Shown: positions 7,137-16,828, counted from the stretch's first letter. The stretch is 47,135 nucleotides of DNA from Saprospiraceae bacterium (GCA_021739645.1 JAIPBL010000048.1:1-47135), one strand, 5' to 3'. Program-made: numbers and translations. Notes: generated from the letters alone by a model not told the origin.

Positions 7137-7589
7137 TCACTCCCTCCCCTTCGAATCCATTACAATCGTCACTGGCCCGTCGTTGAGCAGGCCAACTTTC
7201 ATGTCGGCGCCAAACTCGCCCGTCAGCACCTCCAGCCCCGATATTGCCCGAAGGGCAGCCACAAAGTTTTCATAAATGGGAATGGCCACCTCAGGCCTTG
7301 CTGCCCGGATGAACGAAGGGCGGTTGCCCTTCTTCGTACTGGCGTGAAGGGTAAACTGGCTGACGACGATGATTTGCCCATTGATGTCCTGCACGGACAA
7401 ATTCATTAGCCCATCAGCATCGCCGAAAATCCTTAGCTGCGCAATTTTTTTGGTGAGCCACTCAATGTCCTCCGGCCCATCGGCATCCTCCACACCTAAT
7501 AGTATGAGCAGCCCCAGCCCGATTTCGGACTTGACCTTGCTATCGATGGTAACGGAAGCTTGGGAAACTCGCTGGATGACTGCTCGCAT
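7137..7589 (-). CDS. dtd: D-aminoacyl-tRNA deacylase
   Basis: This 150-residue cytoplasmic enzyme hydrolyses D-amino acids (and Gly) mischarged onto tRNA. The start [13 protein letters not shown] is the standard N-terminus of the family. Both active-site signatures are present: [17 protein letters not shown] near residue 80 and the Gly-cisPro motif in [13 protein letters not shown] at the C-terminal end. The frame is open to 7622, but the family start at 7589 is clear. It is convergent with the cupin gene. Confidence 0.95.
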   Translation of the reverse strand: MRAVIQRVSQASVTIDSKVKSEIGLGLLILLGVEDADGPEDIEWLTKKIAQLRIFGDADGLMNLSVQDINGQIIVVSQFTLHASTKKGNRPSFIRAARPEVAIPIYENFVAALRAISGLEVLTGEFGADMKVGLLNDGPVTIVMDSKGRE

Positions 7590-7718
7590 GGAAAAAGGAT
7601 TTAGGTTGACAATTTGGTGCAATCATAAGCAATGCCCACCGTTGTTTATTTGTTTTGGGTGCAATGCTTTCAAAAAAGCAGCCCACCCAAAATCCTCCAA
7701 ACTCCCAACTTCCTTTCG

Positions 7719-7726
7719 TAGTTTTG
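7719..7726 (+). promoter_or_regulatory. Possible -7 box for the PBP1A gene
   Basis: TAGTTTTG matches TAnnTTTG and lies 65 bp before the start codon. No clear -33 element. Confidence 0.35.
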
Positions 7727-7791
7727 CGCCTCAACCGACAAATGTGGCCGTTCAAGCAACATGCCCATTTGCCGGAAAACTAATCTGAACG

Positions 7792-10371
7792 ATGTCCGAA
7801 ATCACCCCGCAACGACTTAGAGAAATGAGGCTTCCGATGTACCACCGCATCATCCGTTGGATGTGGCGGCTGGTAGCACTGGGCATTGGCGGCATCCTGC
7901 TGTCGCTATTCATCCTCTCCTTTTCCGACTTGCCAGATACTGAGGAACTCGAAAACCCAAAGAGTGAACTCGCCTCTCAGGTCATCGCCGACGATGGCTT
8001 CGTGCTGGGCCGTTATTTCATCGAAAACCGAGTTCCGGTGGACTTCAGCGAACTTTCCCCATATATAGAGCAAGCGTTGATAGCCACCGAGGACGAGCGA
8101 TTTTACAGGCATTCTGGCATTGATTTCCGGGCACTTGGACGGTCTGTCGTCAAGACCTTTCTTTTGGGTGATAAAAGCAGTGGCGGCGCAAGCACCATCA
8201 CGCAACAGTTGGCGAAGCTGCTTTTTACAGGACAAAAAGCAAACAGTCTCATTGGTCGGATACCGCAAAAACTAAAGGAATGGATCATCGCCGTGCGCCT
8301 CGAAAGCAAATATACCAAGGAGGAAATCATAGCGATGTACCTCAACAAGTTTGAATTCCTTTACGACAGCTACGGCATCAAGTCTGCCTCAGAGACCTAC
8401 TTTGGAAAGGGACAAGATTCGCTCAACATCCAAGAGGCGGCCATGTTGGTGGGCATGTTGAAAAACCCCTCGTTGTTTAACCCAAAAAGAAAACTGGAAA
8501 AAGCCACGCAGCGCCGTTCGGTGGTGCTCGACCAGATGCGAAAGAACGACATCATCAGCCAAGCAGAGTACGACTCACTGAAAGTGCTGAAAGTTGACCT
8601 CTCCCGCTTCCGCCGCAAGACGCATACCCAAGGCCTTGCCACCTATTTCCGCTCTTCGCTCGCCGAGGAGTTGATGAAGGTGATTCTGGTGAGCGATGAA
8701 GCACGCAAGAAGCCCGACGGCTCGCCCTACAATATCTGGAAGGACGGCTTGAAAATTTATACCACCATTGACCCCATCATTCAGCAACATGCAGAAGAGG
8801 CGATGGTGAAGCACATGGCCCAAGTGCAGAACCGTTTTTGGAACCTTTGGAACAAGCAAATGAAAAAATCGCCGTGGGACTACAAGGACGACAAGACCAC
8901 GGACGCCGAAATGGCCTACCGCAAACGAAAAATGGCACAGCTCGTACGCTACTCCGACCGCTACATAGCCATGCGGGACAAAGCCATCGGCTCGTTGGAG
9001 GCAGACCTCGAATCTGATGTGGACGAATTGCGCCTTAGCGATGCTGTCATCGAGAAAATGCTGAAGGGCAAAGACCTGAGCGGTGCACAGCGGAAAGCCA
9101 TGGAGTCAGAGAAATGGAACGAACTAAAGCGAAAATGGGAAGCTTTTCAAAAAAATGTGGAACTTGAGTTTAACAAAAAGGTGAAAATGGCCGTGTTCGA
9201 CTACAACGACAAGATGGAGAAAGACACCGTCATGTCGCCGCTCGACTCGCTGAAGTACCACCACATGATGATGCAAATCGGTTCGTTGGCCATTGACCCA
9301 AAAAACGGTCACGTGAAAGCTTGGGTCGGCGGCATCAACCACAAGTACTTCGCCTACGACCATACCCGCTCCAACCGTCAAGTTGGCTCTACGTTCAAGC
9401 CCTTTATTTATGCTACCGCAATTGCCCTGCAAGGCGTTTCGCCATGTATGGAAGTGGATGACGTACCCCGCACCATTTATGCGAACACAGGAAACTTCAA
9501 GTTACTCCAAGACTGGTCGCCAAGGAACTCCACTGGGAAGTTCAGCTACAATAAAATGCGCCTGCGCACTGCCCTTAAGAAATCGGTGAACTCCGTATCG
9601 GTCTTCCTCATGCAGCAATTGGGCAGCACCGAGCCTGTCATCGAACTGCTGGACAACATGGGCGTTGACACCAAAAAAATACCCAAGCAGCCCTCCATCT
9701 GCCTCGGTGCAGCCGATATGAGCGTGATGGACATGACGGGCGCCTACACGACTTTTGCCAACAATGGATACTACAGCAAGCCCATTTACATCACCAGGAT
9801 TGAGGACAAAAACGGGCGCACCATCTACTCGCAAGAGGAGCAGGACAAACAAGCACTGCAAGAAGAGCCCAACTACGTGATGGTGGAAATGCTGAAATAT
9901 GCCAGCGGCGGCATGGGCCTGAGCAGTGAAATTGGGGGCAAGACGGGTACCACCAACGACTATGTGGACGGTTGGTTCATGGGCATCACGCCGAGCCTCG
10001 TGGTAGGCACATGGGTTGGTGGTGAAGACCGCTGGATCCGGTTCCTTTCCATTGGAGAAGGACAGGGTAGCCGAATGGCCAAGCCGTTTTGCAAGGAGCT
10101 TATCTTGAGTTTGGAAAAAGACCCGAAGGCTATCGGTTACAATACCAAGGCCCGTTTCCAGCGCCCCGGTGGTGACCTCAGCATCGGCCTTGACTGCAAC
10201 GATTATGACAACAGCGGCTCTGACGACGAAAGTGACGATGGGGGCGGCGGAACGAGCACGCCGGCTGGCGGGGACGATTTTTACGAAGATCCCTTCGGCA
10301 CGGGAAAGGTGATAAAACGAGACACTACCGCCAAGAAAAAAAGTCCGGACGATGGTTTCAACGGGGGCTGA
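7792..10371 (+). CDS. Class A penicillin-binding protein (PBP1A-type)
   Basis: This bifunctional peptidoglycan synthase of 859 residues is anchored by one N-terminal helix (about residues 26-45) and acts in the periplasm. The glycosyltransferase 51 domain has its catalytic Glu100 in IATEDERFYRHSGIDF and the GGASTITQQLAKLLF motif. The transpeptidase domain has SxxK at Ser533 (GSTFKPF), SxN in KKSVNSVSV, and KTGT at 717-720. Between them lies a charged, Lys/Glu-rich segment (about 340-470) that looks helical. The C-terminal 50 residues are low-complexity (Asp, Ser, Gly, Thr), common in this phylum. It is 59 bp upstream of the HEAT/cyclophilin gene and may be cotranscribed with it. Confidence 0.95.
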   Translation: MSEITPQRLREMRLPMYHRIIRWMWRLVALGIGGILLSLFILSFSDLPDTEELENPKSELASQVIADDGFVLGRYFIENRVPVDFSELSPYIEQALIATEDERFYRHSGIDFRALGRSVVKTFLLGDKSSGGASTITQQLAKLLFTGQKANSLIGRIPQKLKEWIIAVRLESKYTKEEIIAMYLNKFEFLYDSYGIKSASETYFGKGQDSLNIQEAAMLVGMLKNPSLFNPKRKLEKATQRRSVVLDQMRKNDIISQAEYDSLKVLKVDLSRFRRKTHTQGLATYFRSSLAEELMKVILVSDEARKKPDGSPYNIWKDGLKIYTTIDPIIQQHAEEAMVKHMAQVQNRFWNLWNKQMKKSPWDYKDDKTTDAEMAYRKRKMAQLVRYSDRYIAMRDKAIGSLEADLESDVDELRLSDAVIEKMLKGKDLSGAQRKAMESEKWNELKRKWEAFQKNVELEFNKKVKMAVFDYNDKMEKDTVMSPLDSLKYHHMMMQIGSLAIDPKNGHVKAWVGGINHKYFAYDHTRSNRQVGSTFKPFIYATAIALQGVSPCMEVDDVPRTIYANTGNFKLLQDWSPRNSTGKFSYNKMRLRTALKKSVNSVSVFLMQQLGSTEPVIELLDNMGVDTKKIPKQPSICLGAADMSVMDMTGAYTTFANNGYYSKPIYITRIEDKNGRTIYSQEEQDKQALQEEPNYVMVEMLKYASGGMGLSSEIGGKTGTTNDYVDGWFMGITPSLVVGTWVGGEDRWIRFLSIGEGQGSRMAKPFCKELILSLEKDPKAIGYNTKARFQRPGGDLSIGLDCNDYDNSGSDDESDDGGGGTSTPAGGDDFYEDPFGTGKVIKRDTTAKKKSPDDGFNGG

Positions 10372-10430
10372 TGTTTTGCGAAGCACCCAGTTTTTTACCA
10401 AAAATTGTTTGAGACAGTAATCAAAAATCA

Positions 10431-12440
10431 ATGAGCAAATATCTACCTTTATTCATAGTTTGTATCAGCCTCTTCACGCAATGCGTGCCCCCGTCCGAGG
10501 AGAAAGCGCAGGGCGTACACCTCGATTTCACCAACCCTACCTACCAGGCCGTCTATGACCTGAAAGACCGGGGACAAACCGACAGCCTGCTTAGCTATTT
10601 TAAAAACAAGGATGCCACGCTGCGCTACATGGCCGTCATTGCTTTTGCCTCCATCAAGGACAACGCGGCCATTGACAGCTTGGCCTACATGCTGGGTGAC
10701 CCAGAAGAAGAAATCCGCATCGCAGCGGCCTATGCCTTGGGGCAAATTGGCGACAAAAGAGCCGAACCACTCCTGCTCAAAGGCTTTGACCGGAGCGATA
10801 CCGTCGGCATTTCAAAGAACATCAACGCCGCCATCATGGAAGCTGTCGGGAAATGCGGCACCATGAAAATGCTCGATGCACTCACCAGTATTAGCAGTTA
10901 CCGAGTGACCGACACCACCCTGCTGGAGGGGCAGGCATGGGGCATTTACCGCTTCGGCCTGAGGGACTCCATCTCCTTGGCAGGCACTGCCAAAATGATG
11001 GACTTTGCCACCAGTTCAAAGTACCCGAACAGCGTCCGTTTCATTGGCGCCAACTACCTTTCGAGGATGAAAAAAATTGAGCTGGAGAAAGGCGACAGCA
11101 TCCTGGCACCTGCACTGACCCGGGAAGAGGACTACCGCATTCGGATGTGCCTGGCCATTGCCCTCGGTAAAACAAAAACCGAACGTGCGACGAACGCCCT
11201 GCTCTTGCAATACAACGTGGAGCGGGATTACCGGGTGAAGTGCAACATCCTGCGGGCCCTCGGCAATTTTGACTATGAAACCGTAAAAGCAACCGTTTAC
11301 AATGCACTTTCCGATCAAAACATTCCAGTAGCCATCACGGCTGCCGAGTTTTTCGTGGACCACGGCGTGGCCACTGAGGCCAGCACTTACTGGGAAATTG
11401 CTAAACAACCAGGCCGCAAGTGGCAGGTGGCCATGACGATGTATGCCGCAGCCTCCAAGTACCTACCCTACGGTTTTGAAGAAACCCGCAAATACCTCAA
11501 TTGGGAAATCAAGCGCCGATTCGAGAACGCCGATTCTCCTTATGAAAAGGCCGCTGCCCTGAAGGCGCTCGGTCAATATGGCTGGAACTACCATTACATC
11601 CGCGATGCCGCCTACCCCTCGGAGTTTGTGGTGGTGCGTACAGCGGCGGTAGAGGCGCTCGGCAACATTGCCAAGATGCCCAATTTCAATGCTTTTTTTG
11701 GTGGAGGAAACACCGCCCGAAGAGAATTGGCAGAGTGCCTTCAAGACGCCATCACCACGGGCGATGTGGGCATGATGGCCGTTGCCGCCGAGGTGCTTCG
11801 GGACTCCACAGCCAAGTTCAAGACTGTTTTCGACAGCGTCTCGGTGTTTGAAAATGCACTGAAAAAACTCCGGCTCCCACAGGAAATTGAGACCTACAAC
11901 GAGGTGAAACTGACGCTCGATTATTTCAAAGGGGAAAAAAGTGCGCCTACCAAGCCCAAGTTTACCCATAAAATTGACTGGAAAATCATCACTGACCTCA
12001 AGCCTGGTTCAACGGTCGTCATCAAAACCAAAAAGGGCAATATTACCCTCGACCTACTACCCGACCAAGCACCCGGCACGGTATCCAACTTCTTGGAGTT
12101 GATAAAAGACAAGTATTACAACGGTAAAAACTTCCACCGCATCGTGCCCAATTTCGTGGCACAAGGCGGCTGCTCCCGTGGCGATGGCTACGGCGGCCCC
12201 AGCTACGCCATCCGCTCAGAGTTGCCCTACCTCCACTACGACCAGGAGGGCTACGTGGGCATGGCCTCCGCCGGAAACAACACGGAATCATCGCAGTTTT
12301 TCATCACCTACAGCCCCACGCCGCACCTCGACGGCAAATACACCATCTTCGCAAAAGTGATAGAAGGCATGGACGTCGTGACCAAGCTTCAAATAGGCGA
12401 TTTGATGGAAGAGGTGACCTTAGTTGAGCCGAAATCTTAA
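10431..12440 (+). CDS. HEAT-repeat lipoprotein with a C-terminal cyclophilin domain
   Basis: The 669-residue product has a lipoprotein signal peptide with the likely acylated Cys18 (LFTQCVPPS). A long stretch of HEAT-like helical repeats follows (about residues 35-490, for example MAVIAFASIKDNAAIDSLAYML and AAAYALGQIGDKRAEPLL). The cyclophilin-type peptidyl-prolyl isomerase domain is about 520-665 (NFHRIVPNFVAQGG, SSQFFITYSPTPHLDGKYTIF). It probably folds or sorts envelope proteins, with the HEAT part acting as a scaffold. This is inferred from domains and its place after the PBP1A gene. Its stop codon TAA is joined to a heptamer element. Confidence 0.9.
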   Translation: MSKYLPLFIVCISLFTQCVPPSEEKAQGVHLDFTNPTYQAVYDLKDRGQTDSLLSYFKNKDATLRYMAVIAFASIKDNAAIDSLAYMLGDPEEEIRIAAAYALGQIGDKRAEPLLLKGFDRSDTVGISKNINAAIMEAVGKCGTMKMLDALTSISSYRVTDTTLLEGQAWGIYRFGLRDSISLAGTAKMMDFATSSKYPNSVRFIGANYLSRMKKIELEKGDSILAPALTREEDYRIRMCLAIALGKTKTERATNALLLQYNVERDYRVKCNILRALGNFDYETVKATVYNALSDQNIPVAITAAEFFVDHGVATEASTYWEIAKQPGRKWQVAMTMYAAASKYLPYGFEETRKYLNWEIKRRFENADSPYEKAAALKALGQYGWNYHYIRDAAYPSEFVVVRTAAVEALGNIAKMPNFNAFFGGGNTARRELAECLQDAITTGDVGMMAVAAEVLRDSTAKFKTVFDSVSVFENALKKLRLPQEIETYNEVKLTLDYFKGEKSAPTKPKFTHKIDWKIITDLKPGSTVVIKTKKGNITLDLLPDQAPGTVSNFLELIKDKYYNGKNFHRIVPNFVAQGGCSRGDGYGGPSYAIRSELPYLHYDQEGYVGMASAGNNTESSQFFITYSPTPHLDGKYTIFAKVIEGMDVVTKLQIGDLMEEVTLVEPKS

Positions 12441-12576
12441 AGTTAGCAGTTCGACAGTGTGCAGTTCGCAGTCAGTCTTAAAGTCCACAAGTCTATTAGT
12501 CCAGCGCCTTTCACTGGCTAAAGAACTAACCAACTGTCGAACTGACTGCCCACTGCCAACTGGCGAACTGCCACCT
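12438..12576. repeat. Pair of inverted heptamer elements after the lipoprotein gene
   Basis: 12438-12479 is a plus-oriented copy that begins at the TAA of the preceding gene (TCTTAAAGTTAGCAG). 12531-12576 is a minus-oriented copy (AACTGTCGAACTGACTGCCC onward). The two can pair, and they fill the gap before gcvT. Confidence 0.75.
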
Positions 12577-12610
12577 AAAATAAAACTAACCAACTAACAA
12601 TCAGTATTTT

Positions 12611-13717
12611 ATGAAAAGCACACCACTGACAGACAAGCACACTGCCCTCGGGGCAAAAATGGCCGAATTTGCTGGCTACAACATGCCCATCTCCTACGCT
12701 GGCATTCGGGAAGAACACGAATGCGTGCGCACGGCCGTCGGCGTATTCGACGTATCGCACATGGGCGAGTTCATCGTGCGGGGCAAGCAGGCGCTCGACC
12801 TCGTGCAAAAAGTAACCTCCAACGACGCCTCCAAACTTGAAATCGGCGACGTACAATATTCCTGTCTGCCCAACGGCCAAGGCGGCATCGTGGACGACCT
12901 GCTCGTGTACCGCCTTCCACAAGATATGTGCGCCGAGGGCGAACAAGCCTTCCTGCTCGTCGTCAACGCCAGCAATATTGACAAGGACTGGAACTGGATT
13001 TCGAAGCACAACCACTTCGATGCCCGCATGATCAACATCTCTGACGAGACTGGCCTCCTCGCCGTGCAAGGCCCAAAAGCCGCCGAAGCACTACAACCGC
13101 TGACGGACATTGACCTCGGCAGCATGAAATACTACAATTTTGCCAAGGGTAAATTCGCTGGTATCGACAACGTGCTGGTGAGCGCCACGGGCTACACTGG
13201 CTCTGGCGGCTTTGAGATTTATGTAAACAATGAAGACTTGGCCAGCCTTTGGGACGCCGTTTTTGCTGCTGGCGCAAACTTTGGCATCAAGCCAATCGGC
13301 CTCGGTGCCCGCGATACGCTCCGCTTGGAGATGGGTTTTGCCCTCTACGGCAACGATATTGATGACACGACCTCCCCGCTGGAGGCTGGCCTCGGCTGGA
13401 TCACCAAGCTGAACAAGGGCGACTTCAACGACGCCGATTTTTTGCGCAAACAAAAAGAAGCTGGCCTCAGCCGTAAGCTCGTCGCCTTCGAAGTGCTCGA
13501 CCGCCGGGTGCCCCGCCACGATTACCTCATTGAGGACATGGACGGCAATACCATCGGAAAAGTGACCTCGGGTACGCAGTCGCCCTCACTGGACAAGCCC
13601 ATCGGAATGGGCTACGTGACCACTGCTTTTGCGAAGGAAGGCACGGAGATTCAGGTAGTTGCTGGTGGGAAAAAACTGGCGGCGAAGGTGGTGAAGCTGC
13701 CTTTTTATAAGGGGTAG
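12611..13717 (+). CDS. gcvT: Glycine cleavage system T protein (aminomethyltransferase)
   Basis: The 368-residue product transfers the methylene group from the aminomethyl-lipoyl H protein to tetrahydrofolate and releases ammonia. The N-terminus ([21 protein letters not shown]), [25 protein letters not shown] and the [20 protein letters not shown] block are typical of GcvT, and the C-terminal barrel ends with [13 protein letters not shown]. Length is normal. Other glycine cleavage genes (gcvH, gcvP) are not in the window. No glycine riboswitch is visible upstream, where the gap is filled by repeats. Confidence 0.96.
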   Translation: MKSTPLTDKHTALGAKMAEFAGYNMPISYAGIREEHECVRTAVGVFDVSHMGEFIVRGKQALDLVQKVTSNDASKLEIGDVQYSCLPNGQGGIVDDLLVYRLPQDMCAEGEQAFLLVVNASNIDKDWNWISKHNHFDARMINISDETGLLAVQGPKAAEALQPLTDIDLGSMKYYNFAKGKFAGIDNVLVSATGYTGSGGFEIYVNNEDLASLWDAVFAAGANFGIKPIGLGARDTLRLEMGFALYGNDIDDTTSPLEAGLGWITKLNKGDFNDADFLRKQKEAGLSRKLVAFEVLDRRVPRHDYLIEDMDGNTIGKVTSGTQSPSLDKPIGMGYVTTAFAKEGTEIQVVAGGKKLAAKVVKLPFYKG

Positions 13718-13782
13718 GATTAAAAACATTGGTTTCTATACTTATTGATTTCTCCTAAAAGCAACTTTCAGTTGCAATTCCA

Positions 13783-13965
13783 AGGGGTTGTGTAAAAAGT
13801 CCCATCGGAACTATATCTTTGTAGCATTGCCAAAGAATGTTCCGAACCTTTCCGTAGGAACGGCATCCTGGCAGAACAAATGCCGTTCCTACGGAATGGC
13901 AGACGAAATTACATTCGTCGGTTCTACAAAGATTCACCCCCTACGGGGCTTTTTACACAACCCCT
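13783..13965. mobile_element. MITE-like nested palindromic element
   Basis: Perfect 17-bp terminal inverted repeats (13783-13799 and 13949-13965, AGGGGTTGTGTAAAAAG outward in). Inside them are a second inverted pair (CTTTGTAG at 13817-13824 and CTACAAAG at 13924-13931) and a perfect 17-bp central stem (13850-13866 and 13880-13896, core CCGTAGGAACGGCAT). No ORF. The central stem is nearly the same as in the element at 43677-43825. It is 183 bp long, lies between gcvT and the dehydrogenase gene, and could fold into one long cruciform. No target duplication was established. Confidence 0.75.
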
Positions 13966-14013
13966 GTTGAGTTTACGCTGTACTCAGCTCCTTTACTTTT
14001 TACTTGAAGAATT

Positions 14014-14712
14014 ATGAAAATCATCATCACAGGTGCCACCAAAGGCATTGGCCGAGCCATTGCGGAAAAGTTTGCTTCGGAAGGTTTTGACGTGGCTGTT
14101 TGCGCCCGTTCGGAAGCTGATTTGGCCACCTTTAAAAAGGATTTTGAGGGGAAATATGGCGTGGAAGTTTTGACAAAAAGCACCGACATGCGCAAAAAAA
14201 CCGAGGTGCTAGCCTTCGCCGATTTTGTGAGAAAACACTGGGGCGAAGTGGATTGCCTCGTAAACAATGCGGGCATTTTCCTTCCCGGCAGCGTCCAGGA
14301 GGAAGCCGACGGGGCATTGGAGAATATGATGGAAACAAACCTCTACAGCGCCTACCATTTCACCCGTGCCTTGCTGCCGACGATGCTCGCCAAGGGCAGC
14401 GGCCACATCTTCAACATGTGTAGCATTGCCAGCCAGATTGCCTACCCGAACGGCGGCTCGTACAGCATCTCCAAGTTTGCGCTGTTGGGCTTTTCAAAAG
14501 TGCTACGGGAGGAACTGAAAACCAAAGGAATCAAGGTGACGGCCATCCTGCCGGGTGCCACTTGGTCGGACAGTTGGGCTGGTGCAGACTTTCCCGAAAG
14601 CCGCCTGATGCAGGCCAGCGACATCGCCATTGCAGTGTGGGCCGCTTGGCAAATGAGCCCTGCTGCCGTGGTGGAGGAGATAGTGGTGAGGCCGCAATTG
14701 GGGGATTTGTAG
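14014..14712 (+). CDS. Short-chain dehydrogenase/reductase
   Basis: The 232-residue product is a classical SDR with a Rossmann fold. Visible motifs are the nucleotide-binding TGATKGIGRAIAE at the N-terminus, NNAG (about residue 88) and the catalytic Tyr-xxx-Lys in GGSYSISKFALLGF with a Ser upstream in MCSIAS. It is an NAD(P)-dependent oxidoreductase close to 3-oxoacyl-ACP reductases and sepiapterin-like enzymes. The substrate cannot be told, and the gene stands alone between the MITE-like element and the convergent symporter gene. Confidence 0.88.
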   Translation: MKIIITGATKGIGRAIAEKFASEGFDVAVCARSEADLATFKKDFEGKYGVEVLTKSTDMRKKTEVLAFADFVRKHWGEVDCLVNNAGIFLPGSVQEEADGALENMMETNLYSAYHFTRALLPTMLAKGSGHIFNMCSIASQIAYPNGGSYSISKFALLGFSKVLREELKTKGIKVTAILPGATWSDSWAGADFPESRLMQASDIAIAVWAAWQMSPAAVVEEIVVRPQLGDL

Positions 14713-14751
14713 GTGAGGAATTGTGGCATAGCACATCCAACTGAAATTGAC

Positions 14752-16479
14752 TCAATTTACTTCCTTCCTCCCCAACATCGCCTGCAAAACCGCCGCCGCA
14801 CCCATCACCACAAAGCACCCAATCGGGTTCAGCCAGATGAAGCCGAGGTCTTCTTTCCCGTCCATTTTATCCAAAAAATAAGTAGCCAAGACCACCGCCT
14901 CTCCGATGATGGCGGCGATGAAGACCGCCGTTCCACGTATCCATTTCATCGCAAAAGCCGCCACGAAGATACCGAGTATCGTGCCATAGAGCAGCGAGCC
15001 GACGATGTTCACGGCCTGTATCAGGTTCTCGAAAAGCAAGGTGATGGAGGCGAAGAAAATGACCACGGCCCCCCAGCCAAGCGTCATCCACTTGGAGATG
15101 CTGAGGTAGTGGCTGTCGGTGGCTTCTTTCACCATCGAGCGGCGGTAAATGTCCACGACGGTGGTGGTGGCCAGGGCGTTCAGCTCGGAGGCGAAGGACG
15201 ACATGGCGGCGCAGAAAATCACCGCCAGCAGCAGCCCAATCATGCCCTTTGGCAGGTAGTTGACCACGAAAGTGATGAAGATATAGTCCTTGTCGTTGGA
15301 CTCCATGACCCGGTTGTTCTCCTTGGCGTACTGCTGCACGAGCGTGTCCACACCGCCCCGCACGGCGATTTCCTGCTTGTTCAGGGCGATGACTTTTTCC
15401 TTGGAACTGGCCGTTGCGGCAGCGTCGTCTTGCTTCATGACCTGAACGAGGTGCAGCACTTCGGCTTCTTTTTCTTCAAAAATAGCCTTGTGCTGCTGCT
15501 TGAGGTCATCGAGTTTGGGTTGGTAGGCTGGGGCGCTTTCGAGGGCGAGCAGGTTGGCCTTGTTGTAGTGAACTGGCGACTCGGTGAACTGGAAAAACAG
15601 GAACACCATCACGCCTGTGAACAGCACGAACCACTGCATCGGGATTTTGATGATGCCGTTGAAAATCAGACCCATCCGGCTCTCCTTCAGCGAGCGTCCG
15701 CTCAGGTAGCGCTGCACCTGCGACTGGTCGGTGCCGAAATACGACAGGAAGAGGAAGGTCGAAGCAATCAGTCCCGACCAAATATTGTAGCGGTTGGAGA
15801 GGTCCCATTTGGTGTCGAGGGTGTCCATTTTGCCCATCTCACGGGCCACACCCACGCCGTCCCAGAGGCTGACTTCGGACGGGAATTTGGCGACGATGAT
15901 GAACGCCGTGACCGCCAAGCCTATCAAAATCACGGTCATCTGCTGCTGTTGCGTCACGCTCACGGCCTTCGTTCCCCCAAACACCGTGTAAATCGTGACC
16001 ACAGCACCCGTGATGATGATGGTCCACTGCAAGTTCCAGCCCATGATGCTGGCCAGCACGATGCTCGGTGCCGCGATGGTGAAGCCCGCCGCCATTCCCC
16101 TCGAAAACAGGAAAAGCATGGCCGCCAGTGTGCGGGTTTTTAGGTCAAAACGTTGCTCCAAAAACTCGTAAGCCGTGTAAACATTGAGTTTGTAATAAAT
16201 TGGCAGGACAAAAATGGCGATGATGGCCATCGCAATCGGCAGGCCGTAATAGAATTGCACGAAGCGCATTCCATCGTCATAAGCCTGGCCAGGCGTGCTC
16301 AGAAAAGTGATGGCGCTCGCCTGTGTGGCCATCACCGACAGGCCGATGGTCCACCAACCGAGTTCCCGGTCGCCCATGAGGTAGCTCTTCACGTTGTCCA
16401 CGCTGCGGGTCTTCCACATGCCGTAGGCGATAATGCCGACGAGCACGGTAATCATTACGGTCCAGTCAATCCAATGCAT
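14752..16479 (-). CDS. Sodium:solute symporter (SSS family)
   Basis: The 575-residue inner-membrane protein has about 13 membrane helices. Its SSS features include MGDRELGWWTIGLSVMATQASAITFLSTPGQAY near the N-terminus and the YFGTDQSQVQRYLSGRSLKESRMGLIFNG block. It should import a small solute with sodium; the solute is not evident. A soluble, charged, probably coiled-coil insert of about 95 residues (about 300-395, rich in Lys, Glu and Gln) separates two helices. The 5' side is occupied by four tandem repeat units (16483-16746), so any promoter must lie in or beyond them. Confidence 0.92.
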   Translation of the reverse strand: MHWIDWTVMITVLVGIIAYGMWKTRSVDNVKSYLMGDRELGWWTIGLSVMATQASAITFLSTPGQAYDDGMRFVQFYYGLPIAMAIIAIFVLPIYYKLNVYTAYEFLEQRFDLKTRTLAAMLFLFSRGMAAGFTIAAPSIVLASIMGWNLQWTIIITGAVVTIYTVFGGTKAVSVTQQQQMTVILIGLAVTAFIIVAKFPSEVSLWDGVGVAREMGKMDTLDTKWDLSNRYNIWSGLIASTFLFLSYFGTDQSQVQRYLSGRSLKESRMGLIFNGIIKIPMQWFVLFTGVMVFLFFQFTESPVHYNKANLLALESAPAYQPKLDDLKQQHKAIFEEKEAEVLHLVQVMKQDDAAATASSKEKVIALNKQEIAVRGGVDTLVQQYAKENNRVMESNDKDYIFITFVVNYLPKGMIGLLLAVIFCAAMSSFASELNALATTTVVDIYRRSMVKEATDSHYLSISKWMTLGWGAVVIFFASITLLFENLIQAVNIVGSLLYGTILGIFVAAFAMKWIRGTAVFIAAIIGEAVVLATYFLDKMDGKEDLGFIWLNPIGCFVVMGAAAVLQAMLGRKEVN

Positions 16480-16482
16480 TTT

Positions 16483-16746
16483 AGTTCGTCAGTTCGACAG
16501 TTGGCAGTTGGCAGTCAGAGGCTGCTACTTTGCACGGGCTGTCTTTTTAAGTTGGCAGTTAGACAGTTGGCAGTTGGGGACTGCTATTTTGCACAGGCTG
16601 CCGTTTTTAAGTTCTTAGTTAGACAGTTGGCAGTTGGCAGTTGGGGACTGCTATTTTGCGCAGGCTGCCTTTTTTAAGTTCTTAGTTAGACAGTTGGCAG
16701 TTGGCAGTCAGAGACTGCTATTTTGCGCAGGCTGCCTTTTTTAGTT
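16483..16746 (+). repeat. Four tandem copies of the heptamer element
   Basis: Units of 60-67 bp start with GACAGTTGGCAG at about 16496, 16562, 16622 and 16689. Each has two or three GTTGGCA heptamers, then GACTGC, an AT-rich stretch (TATTTTGC), GCAG or ACAG, GCTGCC and a run of 5-6 T. GGCAG...CTGCC with an inner CTGC...GCAG pairing before the T-run resembles an intrinsic terminator on the plus strand. The gene-free stretch 16480-16863 holds this array and the inverted copy at 16829-16866, with an AT-rich piece between them and nothing else recognised. Confidence 0.85.
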
Positions 16747-16828
16747 AGCCTGTTGGCTGTTATTCTTGAAGTCTAATAATCATAAAATATTGAGGCGTTT
16801 TATGGCATTTCAAATTAAGAATTGCACT

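Noticed and set aside
9502-10431. A 309-residue minus-strand open frame
   Set aside because: It lies opposite the transpeptidase part of PBP1A and has no recognisable motif.
12441-12610. A glycine riboswitch before gcvT
   Set aside because: The gap is taken up by heptamer elements, and no aptamer-like tandem was recognised.
14713-16143. A 476-residue plus-strand open frame rich in His and Gly
   Set aside because: It is the antisense of the symporter gene, and its composition (many HH, GG, DD) is that of a shadow frame.
16483-16746. Tandem repeats considered as a CRISPR array
   Set aside because: Units are joined head to tail with no unique spacers of constant length, and there are no cas genes. 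They match dispersed copies elsewhere in the window.
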